Of a stretch of 13,257 bases of DNA, positions 6,427 to 13,257 are shown in pieces (the first letter of the stretch is position 1; every line of letters begins with the position of its first letter). This stretch comes from JBDNFP01 sp041689775 (GTDB lineage: Bacteria; Bacteroidota; Bacteroidia; Cytophagales; Spirosomataceae). A model generated the notes under the pieces. The model worked only from the letters and a program-made list of their open reading frames with translations. It was not told where the DNA came from and did no database searches. The position numbers and the translations under genes were made by a program. The DNA lies in contig JBDNFP010000253.1 of assembly GCA_041689775.1 (NCBI GenBank), forward strand, positions 1-13,257, read 5' to 3'.

Positions 6427-9400
6427 TTACTTCGTCTTGGCTTTCCACGCCTGTCTAAGGTCCAGCAAGGTGGGGTAATCGGGATTAATGAGTTCAACTG
6501 GGGTATCTATTTTTAATTCTTTTTTATGCGCCGCTACAAATCGGGATACCGCTGGATTATAATTAGTCGTAATCGGTATGCTCTCGGACTGCGAGGGAGT
6601 GTGACCGAAATTCCAGAAACGACTGATGCGTCGTGACTCCGCTTCGTTGCTGTTGATGGGATAAGTATCAAAACTTCGGCCTCCGGGATGGGAAACAAAA
6701 TAGGTACACCCACCAATCACCCGGTTATTCCAAGTATCAATAATGTCGAACACCAATGGAGCATCTACCCCAATAGTGGGATGAAGGGCCGAAGGTGGAT
6801 TCCAGGCTTTGTACCGGATTCCCGCCACGTAATCTCCTTTGACGCCTGCGCTTCGTAAAGGTACCCGGCATCCGTTACACACTAGGATATGACGATCCGG
6901 TACAATACCGCTCAATTTTACCTGTAACCTTTCCAAAGATGAATCAACGAAGCGGGCCGTACCGCTGCTTGATAGCTCCTCCCCTAAAACATGCCAAGGC
7001 TCAATACCTAACCGGATTTCCATCTGAATGTTATCCACTTCAATAGTACCATAGTGCGGAAAACGGAATTCGAAGAAGGGATCGAACCACGAGATATCGA
7101 AGTCGTAGCCGGAGGCTTTTAAGTCGTTTACGACATCAATCATATCCAGATAGGCGAAGTGCGGCAACATGAAACGATCATGCAGCTCGGTACCCCACCG
7201 TACCAGTTTGTGCTTATAAGGCTCTTTCCAGAATTTGGCAACTAATGCCCTTACCAGCAGGCTTTGCACCAGACTCATGTGCTTATGAGGGGGCATATCA
7301 AAGGCCCGGAACTCTAAAATACCCAACCGGCCCGTTGAGGAGTCAGGGGAATAAAGCTTATCAATACAAAATTCCGTACGGTGGGTATTTCCGGTAATAT
7401 CCACCAGCAGGTTTCTGAAAATCCGGTCCGTCATCCAGAAGGGGACATCACCGGATTCCGGAATCTGGTCAAAGGCGATTTCTACCTCGTACAGGCGTTC
7501 GTCCCGGCCTTCGTCGATGCGGGGAGCCTGACTCGTTGGTCCCACAAAAGAACCCGCGAACAAGTAACTAAGCGCCGGATGATGTTGCCAGTAGGTAATT
7601 AAGCTCCTGAGCAAATCAGGCCGACGAAGAATCGGACTATCCGCAGGCGTAGCCCCACCAATGGTTACGTGGTTGCCACCGCCAGTACCGGTGTGGCGGC
7701 CATCAACCATAAATTTCTCGGCACCTAAACGGGAGAGAAACGCCTCTTCGTAGAGGGCAGTGGTAGTGTCGACAATCTCCTGCCAGTTTTTGGCCGGGTG
7801 AATGTTTACTTCAATCACGCCGGGGTCTGGCGATACAATCAGTTTTTGCAAACGATAGTCGCTCGGTGGCGTGTATCCCTCCACCCTAACCGGGATATTC
7901 AGTTTGGTAGCGGTGGCCTCAATCGAAGCCATCAGGTCAAGGTAGTGCTCCAGGTAGTCGACCGGGGGCAAGAAGAGATAAATAATGCCCTCTCTTACTT
8001 CGATACCAATGGCCGTCCGGATGGTCTCAATCTCAAAAACCGGAGTTTTTTCTTTCGATTTCTTCTCTGCTGTTGATTCTTTGTTGGTTAGCCTCGTCAC
8101 ATCGTAGGGAGGTGATAATGTAGGCGGCTTCTTGTTTTCGTCAAGTACCCCATCGTAGCGCTTTTGCACCGACTGATCGTAGGTTTCCAGCTCAGGTAGC
8201 GTCTCGAACATACTCCGGTCAACCGGTTGCGGCAATTTTTCTTTGGGGACGAATGGGATCGACTCCAAAGGTAATCGTAACCCCATGGGCGAATTACCTG
8301 GAACCAAGAAGCAATGTTTGCGGCGAAACTCCCATTTATGACTCACCCACGACTCGGTACTATGCTCCCACTGAGTGGGTAGTACGTACCCAACCGGATT
8401 ATTGAGCCCCCTTTCCAAGTTTGCAGCCAACGTCCTGCGTTCCACCGGATCGGATAAATCCATTTCTAACGGATCTAAATTAATCGGAATTTTCCCTTCT
8501 TCCAGTGCCCAGTAGAGTGGGTCTTCGTACACGGGAGACAGCGCTTTTTCATCCACGCCCAAGTACTTGATTAATTCATTAGCAAAATTATGGGCATCTT
8601 CACAAGTAAACCGATTATCAGACTCCTTGGCAATCAAATCATTGTTTTTCCAAAGCGACTTACCGTCCGTCCGCCAGTATAATGCGTACTGCCAGCGCGG
8701 AAATGGCTCCCCCGGATACCACTTACCTTGTCCAAAATGCAGAAGTCCACCGTGGGCAAAACGACTTTTTAACCGTAGCGCCAGATCGTAGGAAAGTTTT
8801 CGCTTCAACTCGCCGTCAGCGGCCGAATTCCATTCGGGGGATTCAAAATCATCAATGGAAACAAAGGTAGGCTCCCCTCCCATCGTAAGCCGAACGTCTC
8901 TGTTTTGCAGATCACGCTCCACGGTATGCCCGACTTCCATCACCTTCTGCCATTGCTCTTCGGAGTAGGGTTTGGTAACCCGAGGATCTTCGTGGATTCT
9001 AAATACTTGGTTATCAAATTCAAATTGTACGTCGCAAGGATCCATCGCCCCGGTCACCGGTGCGGCACTACTGTAATGCGGCGTACAACAGAGTGGAATG
9101 TGCCCCTCACCGGCAAACAGGCCGGACGTAGGATCAAGGCCGATCCAGCCCGCTCCCGGTACGTAGGCTTCCGCCCAGGCGTGAAGATCGGTGAAGTCTT
9201 TTTCGGGACCAGACGGCCCGTCCAGTGATTTTATATCCGAAGTTAATTGGACCAGGTAACCCGACACAAAACGAGAGGCAACGCCAAGCTGACGGAGTAT
9301 TTGCACCAACAACCAAGCCGAATCCCGGCACGACCCGCTGAGGGTAGTGAGGGTATCTTCGCAGGTTTGTACACCGGGCTCCATCCGGATATTATAGCTA

Positions 9401-9870
9401 ATGTCTTGATTTAGTTGCTGATTTAGCGCTACGAGACAGTCGGTAATACGTAAGGGCTCCGTTGGTTTATGTTCATTAATCCAAGCTTCCAGCTTCGGAC
9501 CGATCGCCTCTTTTTCTAGGTAGGGTACCAATTCCTTCTGGAGCGCGTCATCGTAGGTAAATGGGTAGTTTTCGGCGTAATCCTCCACAAAAAAATCGAA
9601 GGGGTTGATCACCTTCATCGCGGCAATCACTTCCACTTCGACGCGTAGTTCATTCGTTTTCTCAGGAAATACTATCCTCGCCTGATAGTTCCCGAAAGGA
9701 TCTTGTTGCCAATTGATAAAATGATTCTCGGGAAATATTTTAAAACTATATCCTTCAATGGGGGTACGGGAATGTGGCGCCGGACGTAACCTGAAAATAT
9801 GAGGGGTCAGGTTCACAAAACGATCAAATTTGTAGGAAGTCTTGTGAGAAATAGAAATTTTAATAGACAT
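6427..9870 (-). CDS. Transglutaminase-like domain fused to DUF2126 putative amidoligase
   Basis: This 1147-aa protein has the COG1305-COG4196 architecture, about the usual family length. Residues 1 to about 90 are a bacterial transglutaminase N-terminal domain (KISISHKTSYKFDRFVNLTPH). The transglutaminase core follows, with Cys181 in SGSCRDSAW, His230 in DLHAWAEAYVPG and Asp246 in GLDPTSG. The DUF2126 region runs from about residue 320 (RLTMGGEPTFVS) to the end. It includes GVIEVNIHPA near 685-695 and a glycine-rich GTGGGNHVTIGG near 727-738, and is interrupted by a charged linker rich in Lys, Glu, Ser and Pro at about 575-610. DUF2126 is predicted to be a glutamine-synthetase-like carboxylate-amine ligase. 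No signal peptide is seen. The frame is open to 9990, but the ATG at 9870 places the conserved N-terminus at residue 1. It is the first gene of the operon. Reaction and substrate are predicted, not established. Confidence 0.93.
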   Translation of the reverse strand: MSIKISISHKTSYKFDRFVNLTPHIFRLRPAPHSRTPIEGYSFKIFPENHFINWQQDPFGNYQARIVFPEKTNELRVEVEVIAAMKVINPFDFFVEDYAENYPFTYDDALQKELVPYLEKEAIGPKLEAWINEHKPTEPLRITDCLVALNQQLNQDISYNIRMEPGVQTCEDTLTTLSGSCRDSAWLLVQILRQLGVASRFVSGYLVQLTSDIKSLDGPSGPEKDFTDLHAWAEAYVPGAGWIGLDPTSGLFAGEGHIPLCCTPHYSSAAPVTGAMDPCDVQFEFDNQVFRIHEDPRVTKPYSEEQWQKVMEVGHTVERDLQNRDVRLTMGGEPTFVSIDDFESPEWNSAADGELKRKLSYDLALRLKSRFAHGGLLHFGQGKWYPGEPFPRWQYALYWRTDGKSLWKNNDLIAKESDNRFTCEDAHNFANELIKYLGVDEKALSPVYEDPLYWALEEGKIPINLDPLEMDLSDPVERRTLAANLERGLNNPVGYVLPTQWEHSTESWVSHKWEFRRKHCFLVPGNSPMGLRLPLESIPFVPKEKLPQPVDRSMFETLPELETYDQSVQKRYDGVLDENKKPPTLSPPYDVTRLTNKESTAEKKSKEKTPVFEIETIRTAIGIEVREGIIYLFLPPVDYLEHYLDLMASIEATATKLNIPVRVEGYTPPSDYRLQKLIVSPDPGVIEVNIHPAKNWQEIVDTTTALYEEAFLSRLGAEKFMVDGRHTGTGGGNHVTIGGATPADSPILRRPDLLRSLITYWQHHPALSYLFAGSFVGPTSQAPRIDEGRDERLYEVEIAFDQIPESGDVPFWMTDRIFRNLLVDITGNTHRTEFCIDKLYSPDSSTGRLGILEFRAFDMPPHKHMSLVQSLLVRALVAKFWKEPYKHKLVRWGTELHDRFMLPHFAYLDMIDVVNDLKASGYDFDISWFDPFFEFRFPHYGTIEVDNIQMEIRLGIEPWHVLGEELSSSGTARFVDSSLERLQVKLSGIVPDRHILVCNGCRVPLRSAGVKGDYVAGIRYKAWNPPSALHPTIGVDAPLVFDIIDTWNNRVIGGCTYFVSHPGGRSFDTYPINSNEAESRRISRFWNFGHTPSQSESIPITTNYNPAVSRFVAAHKKELKIDTPVELINPDYPTLLDLRQAWKAKTK

Positions 9871-10172
9871 AATACTACGATTATCATTTATTTGGCGGAT
9901 GAACCACGAACCAAAGGATTGTTCTAAAATCCACATCCAAAAGAATACTTTTAATTGACAAAAAAAAATGGTTGGTGATATACCGCCCATTTAATTTCAT
10001 TCTACCTCATCAAAGCGTAATCTAGGAGGCACCTCCCCATCAAAAATTTACCACTTTTGCAACATTTTCATACTCCGTAGCGTATGTAATGAAGAGCGCC
10101 GACAACCAACACAAATCTAACCAAACGATACTGCTACAACTCTACCTATTTTAATCTAAACCACGTTACAAG
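9871..10172. other. Divergent intergenic region with candidate control sites
   Basis: These 302 bp separate two divergent start codons and must hold promoters for the amidoligase operon and the S41 protease. On the minus strand TAGATTTG at 10112-10119 fits the -7 consensus, with a GTTG 17 bp upstream. This would give the operon a leader of over 200 nt. A short palindrome, GGAGGCACCTCC, lies at 10025-10036. A run of nine As sits at 9960-9968. I find no convincing plus-strand promoter, RNA gene or further ORF. Confidence 0.4.
10112..10119 (-). promoter_or_regulatory. Candidate -7 box for the amidoligase operon
   Basis: The minus strand reads TAGATTTG, an exact TAnnTTTG match. The best -33-like sequence is GTTG at 17 bp rather than the usual 19 bp, so the promoter call is weak. 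It is the only exact -7 match I found on that strand of the divergent gap. Confidence 0.25.
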
Positions 10173-11627
10173 ATGATTACAGGTAGAAAACTTGGCCAAA
10201 TAAGTTTGATGTTACTGCTACTTTGGGCAGCAGGTTGTAAGAAAGACAGTATCGAGCCCGCCTTGCCGGTAGAGACAACGACCAACACCACTACGGCTAC
10301 GAACGGCTCCATTAATAGCTGGGTGTACGGAGTAATGCAGGATGCCTATTTCTGGACTAATCAGTTGCCGGCGCAAAATAGTTTGCAGAGCAGTCAAAGT
10401 CCATTCAGCTATTTCGAAAGTTTGATTTACCAGAGAAACTCCGTTGATCGCTTTTCCAGCATTACCGACGACATCGACGCCCTGAAAAAAGAATTCAATG
10501 GGGTAAGCAAGGTATTCGGGATTCAGTACCAACTTTCCTACGTCGATCAAAGTCAAACTAACATCGGTTTGTTTTTGAGTCAGGTGGTGAAAGGTAGCCC
10601 CGCCGAAGCTGCCGGACTACACCGGGGTGATATTATCATGAAGGTGAATGGCCAGCTACTTACTAACGGTAATTACGCTACTTTGCTCAGGGGTAATGAT
10701 AACCTTACCGTGACCCTCGGGACGATAAATGGGAGCACTTTCGTTCCCGACGACCTGAAAACATTCAGCCTGACCAAAGCCGAAATCAGCGAAAACCCCA
10801 TTGCCTTTTCGAGCATTATCGATAAATCGCCTTACGGTAAGAAGATTGGCTACCTGGTCTACACCCAATTTGTGCCGGGTACCGAGGCATCTCCTAAACT
10901 ATACGACGATCAGCTCCGGAATATTTTCTCCAATTTCAAAGCCAATGGCGTAAATGAACTAGTACTTGATCTCCGGTTTAACGGCGGCGGGTACATCAGT
11001 TCCGCAGAAACATTGGCTTCGTTGGTTGGGACGAACATTTCCGCTTCCAAAGTTTTCTATGAAGAGCAATGGAATGATCGGTACAACGCGTACCTAAGAC
11101 AACAGGACGGACCAGCCGCCCTCGACCATAATTTTCTTACTGAGCCAAGTAATATTGGTACTGGCCTGACGAGAGTCTTTGTGCTTACTTCCAGAAGTAC
11201 CGCCTCCGCATCCGAATTAGTCATCAATGGACTAAAACCCTACATGTCCGTCATTACCATTGGTAATAACACGTACGGCAAAAACCTCTTTGGTACCCTA
11301 ATTGAAGATGACCAGAAGCGTTGGAAATGGGGATTTTACGTTATGCTGGGACAAACCGCCAATGTTAACGGGGAATCTGACTACGGAAATGTAAATGGTA
11401 TTTCACCCACCTATAAAGTGGATGATAACCGGGTACCATTCAGGTCTTTTGGGGACGATAATGAGCCGCTGTTCAACAAGGTATTAAGCGTCATGGGCAT
11501 TCCGGCTAGTACCACGGCTCGGGTTGGGGCTACTAATAAAGTAACGCCTTTATCCAATGAATTCCTGCGAGATAACCTGCAAACGGGTGAGAAACGAATG
11601 ATCCAAGAATCGCCTTTTAAGAAGTAA
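10173..11627 (+). CDS. S41 family (C-terminal-processing type) peptidase, lipoprotein, PDZ-containing
   Basis: The 484-aa product starts with a lipoprotein signal peptide: basic GRK, a Leu-rich core and the lipobox AAGC with the lipidated Cys22. The following KKDS resembles the Bacteroidota surface-export signal loosely. A peptidase S41 N-terminal-like segment (INSWVYGVMQDAYFWTNQLP) lies around residues 46-65. A PDZ domain (GSPAEAAGLHRGDIIMKVNGQ) lies at about 145-165. The catalytic domain has Ser345 in STASASEL and Lys370 in NTYGKN, spaced 25 residues as in the CtpA/Tsp Ser-Lys dyad. It is therefore likely an active protease anchored to the outer or inner membrane, facing the periplasm or outside. 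Substrate unknown. It ends in tandem TAA stops and a strong terminator and appears monocistronic. It is divergent from the amidoligase operon; a functional link is possible but unproven. Confidence 0.94.
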   Translation: MITGRKLGQISLMLLLLWAAGCKKDSIEPALPVETTTNTTTATNGSINSWVYGVMQDAYFWTNQLPAQNSLQSSQSPFSYFESLIYQRNSVDRFSSITDDIDALKKEFNGVSKVFGIQYQLSYVDQSQTNIGLFLSQVVKGSPAEAAGLHRGDIIMKVNGQLLTNGNYATLLRGNDNLTVTLGTINGSTFVPDDLKTFSLTKAEISENPIAFSSIIDKSPYGKKIGYLVYTQFVPGTEASPKLYDDQLRNIFSNFKANGVNELVLDLRFNGGGYISSAETLASLVGTNISASKVFYEEQWNDRYNAYLRQQDGPAALDHNFLTEPSNIGTGLTRVFVLTSRSTASASELVINGLKPYMSVITIGNNTYGKNLFGTLIEDDQKRWKWGFYVMLGQTANVNGESDYGNVNGISPTYKVDDNRVPFRSFGDDNEPLFNKVLSVMGIPASTTARVGATNKVTPLSNEFLRDNLQTGEKRMIQESPFKK

Positions 11628-11693
11628 TAATCCAGCTAGGGGGGATTAAGAAACTTTAGACCAGGCAAACTATCCGCGTAGGAAGTCTGTTTT

Positions 11694-11733
11694 GAGAGAG
11701 AACCACCACACAGGTGCGTTCTCTCTTTTTTTT
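11694..11733 (+). terminator. Intrinsic terminator after the S41 peptidase gene
   Basis: The stem GAGAGAAC (11696-11703) pairs with GTTCTCTC (11718-11725). It is extended inward by CACC/GGTG past a one-base bulge, with a five-base loop ACACA. Eight Ts follow at 11726-11733. It lies 68 bp past the S41 stop and ends only 14 bp before the next gene's ATG. Confidence 0.9.
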
Positions 11734-11747
11734 ATACAAACCTTACA

Positions 11748-12470
11748 ATGAAACTTATGAGTGATATACAAAAAGTAGCCCTGGTAACGGGTGGGTCGAA
11801 AGGAATTGGTTACGGAGTAGCCGAAGTTTTGATTAAAGAAGGTATTAAAGTAGCCATCACCAGCCGTTCGCAGGAAAGTGCGGATGAAGCAGCGGCAGCC
11901 CTTAATACCATTAAGGAAGGTTACGCCTTGGGTATTGCCTCTGACGTACGTAATTTTTCATCCCAGAAAGAAGCCGTTGCTAAGGTTATGGCCGAGTGGG
12001 GCCGTTTGGACTACTTCATAGCCAATGCAGGGGTAGGACATTTTTCGCCGATCCAAGAAATGACCGAAGAGCAATGGATCGAAACCATCGATATTAACCT
12101 CACGGGAGTTTTTTATAGCGCGAAGGCTTCCCTCGCCGCCTTGAAGGAATCCAAAGGGTATTTTATCACGATCGCCAGTTTGGCCGGTACCAACTTCTTC
12201 CAGCAGGGAACCGCCTACAACGCCAGCAAGTTTGGTTTGGTAGGTTTTTCACAAGCCATGATGATGGACGTTCGTAACGAAGGTATCAAGGTGACTACCA
12301 TTATGCCCGGTTCGGTAGCTACTTATTTTGCCGGACACACGCCCAACGAGAACGACGCTTGGAAAATCCAGCCCGAGGATATCGGACAGATCGTTTCTGA
12401 CCTGATCAAAATGCCCGCTCGTACCTTACCAAGTAAGGTGGAGGTTCGCCCGTCGATGCCCGGGAAGTAA
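11748..12470 (+). CDS. Short-chain dehydrogenase/reductase (SDR), NAD(P)-dependent
   Basis: This is a classical SDR of 240 aa, a cytoplasmic oxidoreductase that uses NAD(P)(H) on an alcohol/carbonyl substrate. The cofactor loop TGGSKGIG is at residues 14-21, followed after the second strand by TSRS, which hints at NADP preference. NAGVG is at 93-97. The catalytic residues are Ser144, Tyr157 and Lys161 (YNASK), and the PGSV motif follows the sixth strand. The sequence resembles FabG-like 3-oxoacyl reductases, but family members have very varied substrates and no gene name is justified. An alternative ATG at 11757 (MSDIQKVALVTGG) would give 237 aa and fits the family just as well. No Shine-Dalgarno sequence or clear promoter separates it from the terminator that ends at 11733. 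Confidence 0.93.
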   Translation: MKLMSDIQKVALVTGGSKGIGYGVAEVLIKEGIKVAITSRSQESADEAAAALNTIKEGYALGIASDVRNFSSQKEAVAKVMAEWGRLDYFIANAGVGHFSPIQEMTEEQWIETIDINLTGVFYSAKASLAALKESKGYFITIASLAGTNFFQQGTAYNASKFGLVGFSQAMMMDVRNEGIKVTTIMPGSVATYFAGHTPNENDAWKIQPEDIGQIVSDLIKMPARTLPSKVEVRPSMPGK

Positions 12471-12519
12471 TTCCAAGTCATTAGCGGCTATACGACTCGT
12501 CCAATTAAGAATTGATTTC

Positions 12520-12575
12520 AAAAGGAGATGAATACTATAGGAAGCTTTTCCGGTCCCGAACTCATCTCCTTTTTT
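12520..12575. terminator. Terminator shared by the SDR gene and the convergent membrane-protein gene
   Basis: AAAAGGAGATGA (12520-12531) pairs exactly with TCATCTCCTTTT (12562-12573), followed by two more Ts, giving six. The 30-base loop contains a smaller hairpin, GGAA/TTCC, at 12540-12551. It follows the SDR stop by about 50 bp. Its right arm overlaps the last codons and the TGA stop (12562-12564) of the leftward gene, so it could serve both directions, with a shorter T4 tract leftward. Confidence 0.7.
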
Positions 12576-13257
12576 CCTTTACCCAGATCCCGCCAGCTAG
12601 CCCTAGCAACAGAAGACTAACCACCCAGATGGGTACTCCGTACAAAACCAAGAGGGTAAGCGCCACAAAGCCCACAAAAATTGGAGTACCTGAATCTTTC
12701 AGTTTGGTGTCTTTCTGATACAACCGGGCATGGTACAGCACGAGACAAGATATTCCTAATGCATACAACTGCACCCACTCCCACGGGCTAAGTAGATCCC
12801 CCCCGTCGCGCCATGCAAAAAGAGTTTCGGGTAGTAGCAATAGTGCATGCAGTAACAGAACGGAAAAGAAACGTTTCGCAAGCGATATCGGAAGACTCCT
12901 CCCCCATAGCCACACCTCGTTTTCCCAATGGACTAATTCTCCTGATAAACCGGCATTCATCAGGTAGGCCAAGGTAAAACCAATCGCGGGCAGGTGTAGA
13001 TCATAGTCCCCCGTTCGATCATAGACCAGCGTAGCCAGCACGAATAGGGCAGCACCCAACTTGGTTAGCATAAGACTCAATCCGCGTTCCCGAATTAGCC
13101 ATTCTAAGACCCAGAAAACCTGACTCTCCGGACGCTTGAAGGGTAGCCTAAAACCTGATCTACGAGCCGAAGAAGCTACATCAGGATGCCGAAGTCTCCA
13201 CTCGGCTACTCCCATCAAACCCATACAAAGTACCGGCAAAAACAAACACATGGGCAG
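12562..13257 (-). CDS. Multi-pass membrane protein, C-terminal part, unidentified
   Basis: The frame is open from the right edge to the TGA at 12564-12562, giving 232 visible codons. An ATG at 13251 exists, but no stop lies upstream of it in the window. Since the protein already begins in a hydrophobic segment, it is probably a fragment of a longer protein. About six to seven hydrophobic helices can be seen, the last two forming a hairpin near the C-terminus that ends VKEKRR. A more polar stretch (EWRLRHPDVASSARRSGFRLPFKRPESQ) follows the first segment. I recognise no motif that identifies a family. An ABC-type transport permease or another integral membrane protein would fit, but this is a guess from topology only. 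Its last codons lie in the terminator stem shared with the SDR gene. Confidence 0.75.
   Translation of the reverse strand: MPMCLFLPVLCMGLMGVAEWRLRHPDVASSARRSGFRLPFKRPESQVFWVLEWLIRERGLSLMLTKLGAALFVLATLVYDRTGDYDLHLPAIGFTLAYLMNAGLSGELVHWENEVWLWGRSLPISLAKRFFSVLLLHALLLLPETLFAWRDGGDLLSPWEWVQLYALGISCLVLYHARLYQKDTKLKDSGTPIFVGFVALTLLVLYGVPIWVVSLLLLGLAGGIWVKEKRR

Noticed and set aside
7381..9228. Several plus-strand open frames of 60-107 codons inside the amidoligase gene
   Set aside because: They are antisense to conserved amidoligase and transglutaminase motifs, and their composition is that of reversed coding sequence.
9871..9990. Extra 40 residues upstream of the amidoligase start (open frame to an ATG at 9990)
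   Set aside because: The extension is rich in Trp, Phe and Ile without a proper signal-peptide pattern, and the conserved transglutaminase N-terminus begins at the ATG at 9870. Family members start there.
12512..12718. 68-codon plus-strand open frame after the SDR gene
   Set aside because: It spans the terminator and runs antisense to the membrane-protein gene, with no protein features.

Overview
The window looks like chromosomal DNA of a Bacteroidota member, probably of the Cytophagales (Spirosoma/Larkinella-like). The main clues are the protein style, start codons mostly without Shine-Dalgarno sequences, Bacteroidota-type -7 boxes (TAnnTTTG) upstream of some genes, and a lipoprotein with a Bacteroidota-like N-terminus. 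Base composition looks even across the window, and there are no insertion sequences, CRISPR arrays, tRNAs, rRNAs or phage genes. The taxonomic call is inference from protein and signal style, not from a marker RNA.

Layout. (1) Positions 1-564, minus strand: the first 188 codons of truA (tRNA pseudouridine synthase A), cut by the left edge. It is divergent from (2) glnS (962-2635, plus; glutaminyl-tRNA synthetase). The 397-bp gap between them holds a 15-bp palindrome close to the truA start and a structured glnS leader with a perfect 15-bp stem-loop. (3) A bidirectional terminator at 2646-2697 separates glnS from a convergent three-gene minus-strand operon (9870 down to 2907). In transcription order its genes are a 1147-aa transglutaminase plus DUF2126 putative amidoligase, an 863-aa fusion of a circularly permuted ATP-grasp with an alpha-E domain, and a 291-aa transglutaminase-like protein that overlaps the ATP-grasp gene by 11 bp. 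(4) Divergent from the operon is a lipoprotein S41/PDZ protease (10173-11627), ended by a strong intrinsic terminator. (5) Next come a short-chain dehydrogenase/reductase (11748-12470) and, convergent to it, the C-terminal part of an unidentified multi-pass membrane protein (12562-13257, cut by the right edge).

The most interesting region is the operon. Comparative genomics predicts that this gene set (COG1305/COG4196, COG2308/COG2307, COG1305) makes or attaches a peptide-like product. The ATP-grasp and the DUF2126 amidoligase would form amide bonds, and the transglutaminase-fold enzymes would cut or transfer them. To my knowledge no substrate has been firmly established. Local peculiarities are the ATP-grasp/alpha-E fusion, two separate transglutaminase domains with intact Cys-His-Asp triads, no Anbu-type proteasome homologue in the window (often a partner elsewhere), and a divergent secreted protease next door. 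The 63-bp gap before the ATP-grasp gene also holds a 9-base perfect Shine-Dalgarno sequence and a 13-codon in-frame leader ORF that stops one codon before the ATP-grasp start.
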